NCBI GenBank assembly: GCA_934717745.1
Contig: CAKUZB010000018.1
Location: 1-8,794, forward strand
Reading direction: 5' to 3'
Source: an uncultured Candidatus Melainabacteria bacterium
Lineage (GTDB): Bacteria > Cyanobacteriota > Vampirovibrionia > Gastranaerophilales > Gastranaerophilaceae
DNA length: 8,794 bases
Shown one piece after another: positions 7,693 to 8,794 of the stretch (positions are counted from its first letter, which is position 1; the number at the start of each line of letters is the position of its first letter). The notes under the pieces were generated by a model, which saw nothing but the letters and a program-made list of their open reading frames with translations, made no database searches and was not told the origin of the DNA. A program made the position numbers and the translations under genes.

Positions 7693-7707
7693 GAAAGGGA
7701 ATCATTG

Positions 7708-8349
7708 ATGTTTGAAAATGATGACGATTTAGAAAATATTAAACCTGATTTATCAGCAGAAGACAATAACGAACCTGAAATTATTGCCAATAATGAAGAT
7801 GAATCATCAGAAGATAATAGCGAAGAACAAAAACCTGATATGTCATTAGATGATATTTTTGCAGAAATTCCTCCAATGCCGGAAGGTTATGAAGAAACTT
7901 TAGATTTGAATCCTAAATTTGAAGCACAAAATGATGAACCCGAAAAAGAAAACGTTTTCGGACAGGATTTTAGCCATGACTATAACAATGACTCAGACAA
8001 ACCTGTTTCACAAGATGAAGAAACAGTAACAGTTCAACCTGTAAAATTTGCATCATTTGATGAACAAAAAAGTGCATCCGGCGATGCATCTAAAAACTTA
8101 GATAACTTACTTGATATTAAATTACAATTGACAGTAGAACTTGGAAGAACAACACTTCCTGTAAAAAAAGTTTTAGAATTAACAAGAGGTTCAATCATTG
8201 AATTGGATAAAATTGCAGGTGAACCGGTAGAACTTTATGCAAACGGAAAACTAATTGCACACGGCGAAGTTGTAGTAATTGAAGATAATTTCGGCTTAAG
8301 AGTAACAAGCATGACAGAACCTGAAAACAGATTAAATGGTCTTCAATAA
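7708..8349 (+). CDS. fliN: Flagellar motor switch protein FliN with long acidic N-terminal extension
   Basis: FliN forms the base of the C-ring with FliM, and contacts FliH and CheY-P in many species. The recognisable part is one SpoA domain at about 130-205: LDNLLDIKLQLTVELGRTTL, then LELTRGSIIELDK, then PVELYANGKLIAHGEVVVIE and FGLRVT. Residues 1-125 form a very acidic, Asn/Glu/Asp-rich, probably disordered extension. This makes the protein 213 residues, against about 80-155 in most species. It lacks the CheC domains of Bacillus FliY. Residues 45-54 (MSLDDIFAEI) loosely resemble the CheY-binding LSQxEIDALL peptide. ATG 7708 is chosen because AAAGGGA (7694-7700) lies 7 nt before it; the adjacent upstream TTG at 7705 would add one residue. 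It is the last gene of the operon, and no convincing terminator follows. Confidence 0.93.
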   Translation: MFENDDDLENIKPDLSAEDNNEPEIIANNEDESSEDNSEEQKPDMSLDDIFAEIPPMPEGYEETLDLNPKFEAQNDEPEKENVFGQDFSHDYNNDSDKPVSQDEETVTVQPVKFASFDEQKSASGDASKNLDNLLDIKLQLTVELGRTTLPVKKVLELTRGSIIELDKIAGEPVELYANGKLIAHGEVVVIEDNFGLRVTSMTEPENRLNGLQ

Positions 8350-8360
8350 AAAAGACTTGA

Positions 8361-8390
8361 TATTTATTTGTTTTTATGACAAAATAAATA
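8361..8390. repeat. AT-only inverted repeat downstream of fliN
   Basis: TATTTATTTG (8361-8370) pairs with CAAAATAAATA (8380-8390) with one bulged base and a 9-nt loop. It lies 11 bp after the fliN stop. It has no GC core and no clean T-run behind it, so it would be a poor intrinsic terminator. A TTGATA at 8357-8362 overlapping it could be a -35 element for transcription toward the tRNA, but the matching -10 (CAAAAT, 8380-8385) is weak. Confidence 0.25.
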
Positions 8391-8417
8391 TACAAATTTA
8401 ATATTTTGAAAAGAAAT

Positions 8418-8441
8418 GGCAAGATTGCTCACTCGGTGAGG
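8418..8441 (+). pseudogene. Degenerate copy of the 5' half of the downstream tRNA
   Basis: With a constant offset of 94 bp, bases 8410-8440 match 8504-8534 at 27 of 31 positions. The match covers 8 bases of leader, the whole 5' acceptor strand (GGCAAGA) and the D-arm region (GCTCA, then GGTGAG). After about 8440 the similarity stops: no anticodon arm, T-arm or 3' acceptor strand follows. It therefore cannot fold as a tRNA and looks like a remnant or tRNA-derived element. Confidence 0.6.
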
Positions 8442-8484
8442 CTTGACGAAACGAAGTCAAATTAACACCAGCGGAGCATAAGCC
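8427..8484. repeat. Imperfect palindromic element upstream of the tRNA, with tRNA D-arm-like ends
   Basis: Three nested structures are visible: a CTCAC/GTGAG hairpin (8428-8432 with 8436-8440), a TTGAC/GTCAA hairpin (8443-8447 with 8456-8460, 8-nt loop), and an outer GGCTT/AAGCC pair (8440-8444 with 8480-8484). The right end, 8465-8477, is the reverse complement of the tRNA D-arm (8521-8533) at 11 of 13 positions. The left end is the D-arm-like part of the 5' half copy. The element therefore carries tRNA-like sequence in both orientations. The region to 8503 contains nothing else I can name except a CATAAT at 8498-8503, a possible -10 for the tRNA. Confidence 0.5.
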
Positions 8485-8511
8485 AAAAGAAAAATTTCAT
8501 AATAAAGAAAT

Positions 8512-8585
8512 GGCAAGATAGCTCAGCTGGTGAGAGCGCTCGGCTCATACCCGGGAGGTCCTCGGTTCGATCCCGAGTCTTGCTA
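8512..8585 (+). tRNA. tRNA with CAU anticodon, probably elongator Met
   Basis: All arms of the 74-nt cloverleaf can be drawn. The acceptor stem is GGCAAGA with TCTTGCT (first pair G-U), with discriminator A at 8585. The D-stem is GCTC/GAGC and the anticodon stem is CTCGG/CCGGG with a U-G pair. The loop CTCATAC gives anticodon CAT at 8546-8548. The variable loop is AGGTC and the T-arm is CTCGG-TTCGATC-CCGAG. It is not the initiator form: there is no three-GC anticodon stem and no 1-72 mismatch of the initiator type. Isoleucine-2 tRNA, whose C34 is modified to lysidine, shares the CAU anticodon and cannot be excluded. CCA is not encoded. A run of nine T (8586-8594) follows at once and may help end transcription. 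Position 38 is C rather than the more usual A. Confidence 0.93.
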
Positions 8586-8632
8586 TTTTTTTTTGCAGTT
8601 ACATTTATTTATAGGACATTTTTTATAAATTA
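8556..8632. repeat. 77-bp direct repeat, copy 1 (tRNA 3' half and downstream)
   Basis: This stretch runs from the tRNA variable loop (AGGTC) through the T-arm, 3' acceptor strand, nine-T run and 38 bp of AT-rich flank. It recurs without a mismatch at 8718-8794, offset 162 bp. Immediately before it (8538-8555) similarity to the second copy falls to 11 of 18 bases. Confidence 0.95.
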
Positions 8633-8634
8633 AA

Positions 8635-8724
8635 AGGACCTCTCGGGTTGTTTTCACTGCGTTCAAACCCTCTCGCAAAAACAATACTTAATTGTTTTTG
8701 CTCGGCAGAGTCCGGATAGGTCCT
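8635..8724. repeat. Palindromic element between the two tRNA 3' halves
   Basis: The terminal inverted repeats are 8635-8647 (AGGACCTCTCGGG) and 8712-8724, matching as inverted complements at 11 of 13 positions. Inside are a GGGTT/AACCC hairpin (8645-8649 with 8666-8670) and a perfect 11-bp hairpin at 8675-8701, flanked by CTCT/AGAG. The left end is also complementary to the tRNA at 8550-8562: 12 Watson-Crick pairs and one G-U. The right end coincides with the start of repeat copy 2 at AGGTCCT. No reading frame of useful size exists. Size and shape resemble a REP- or MITE-like non-coding repeat; I do not recognise a named family. Confidence 0.55.
8675..8701. repeat. Perfect 11-bp hairpin at the core of the palindromic element
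   Basis: GCAAAAACAAT (8675-8685) and ATTGTTTTTGC (8691-8701) pair completely around a 5-nt loop, ACTTA. On the plus strand it lacks a following T-run, so I treat it as the element's core and not as a terminator. Confidence 0.85.
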
Positions 8725-8747
8725 CGGTTCGATCCCGAGTCTTGCTA
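8700..8747 (+). pseudogene. Second, broken copy of the tRNA 3' half
   Basis: Bases 8700-8717 align without gaps to the tRNA anticodon-arm region (8538-8555) at 11 of 18 positions. From 8718 to 8747 the match to the tRNA variable loop, T-arm, 3' acceptor strand and discriminator base is exact. The bases at the anticodon-loop position no longer give the U33 or CAU of the intact gene, the anticodon stem is broken, and no 5' half precedes it. It is either a duplication remnant or the attachment-site-like scar of an insertion. Confidence 0.6.
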
Positions 8748-8794
8748 TTTTTTTTTGCAGTTACATTTATTTATAGGACATTTTTTATAAATTA
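8718..8794. repeat. 77-bp direct repeat, copy 2, ending at the window edge
   Basis: This copy is identical to 8556-8632 and ends on the last base available, so its true right boundary is unknown. A terminal exact repeat of 77 bp is also what a de Bruijn assembly with k=77 would leave at a contig end, so its biological extent is uncertain. Confidence 0.93.

Noticed and set aside
8361..8390. Intrinsic terminator for the motA-fliN operon
   Set aside because: The stem is only A-T pairs apart from one G-C, is bulged, and is not followed by a T-run.
8498..8503. CATAAT as the tRNA promoter -10
   Set aside because: It is well placed (start near 8510), but no -35 hexamer is found 16-18 bp upstream, so it is only mentioned and not annotated as a promoter.
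8512..8585. Initiator tRNA-fMet
   Set aside because: The anticodon stem lacks the three consecutive G-C pairs and the acceptor stem has a G-U pair at 1-72, not the initiator mismatch.
8410..8794. CRISPR array or CRISPR-like repeat at the right end
   Set aside because: Repeat units differ in length and spacing, derive from a tRNA, and there are not three or more regular repeats.

Overview
This AT-rich window (roughly two thirds A+T, judged by eye) looks like a chromosomal piece of a flagellated bacterium of the Melainabacteria/Vampirovibrionia group, most likely the order Gastranaerophilales. That placement is an inference. It rests on the partial protein at the left edge, which begins MGMSASQARLLSIT, a style I associate with that group; on the VSFKG stretch at the start of the large amylase-like protein; and on low-GC flagellar proteins that do not look firmicute or proteobacterial.

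Left part, minus strand (1-4431). The 5' end of a small coiled-coil-type gene (1-209, running off the edge) has a good ribosome site and a convincing sigma-28 (FliA/SigD) flagellar-class promoter at 249-276. Upstream of it, and read in the same direction, is a 1358-residue GH13 alpha-amylase-like protein (355-4431). It keeps the GH13 nucleophile, acid/base and third acid but carries very large insertions. A strong intrinsic terminator (317-350) separates the two genes.

Middle, plus strand (4604-8349). Diverging from the amylase gene is a tight five-gene operon: motA, motB, fliL, fliM, fliN. Spacing is -1 to 15 bp and each gene has its own ribosome site. It encodes the torque unit (MotA/MotB stator), the stator-associated FliL and two C-ring switch proteins. 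FliM lacks the usual N-terminal CheY-binding peptide. FliN carries an acidic extension of about 130 residues containing a short segment that resembles that peptide. No fliOPQR or chemotaxis gene follows.

Right end (8350-8794). An intact tRNA with a CAU anticodon (probably elongator Met) sits between two tRNA-derived pieces. Upstream is a degenerate copy of its 5' half inside an imperfect palindrome. Downstream is a palindromic element followed by a second, exact copy of its 3' half. The direct repeat of the 3' half is exactly 77 bp and ends on the last base of the window. It could mark an integration or duplication event, but a 77-bp terminal repeat is also what a k=77 de Bruijn assembly leaves at a contig end. 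Both flanks also contain short stretches complementary to the tRNA itself. This tRNA-flanking arrangement is the most unusual thing in the window.
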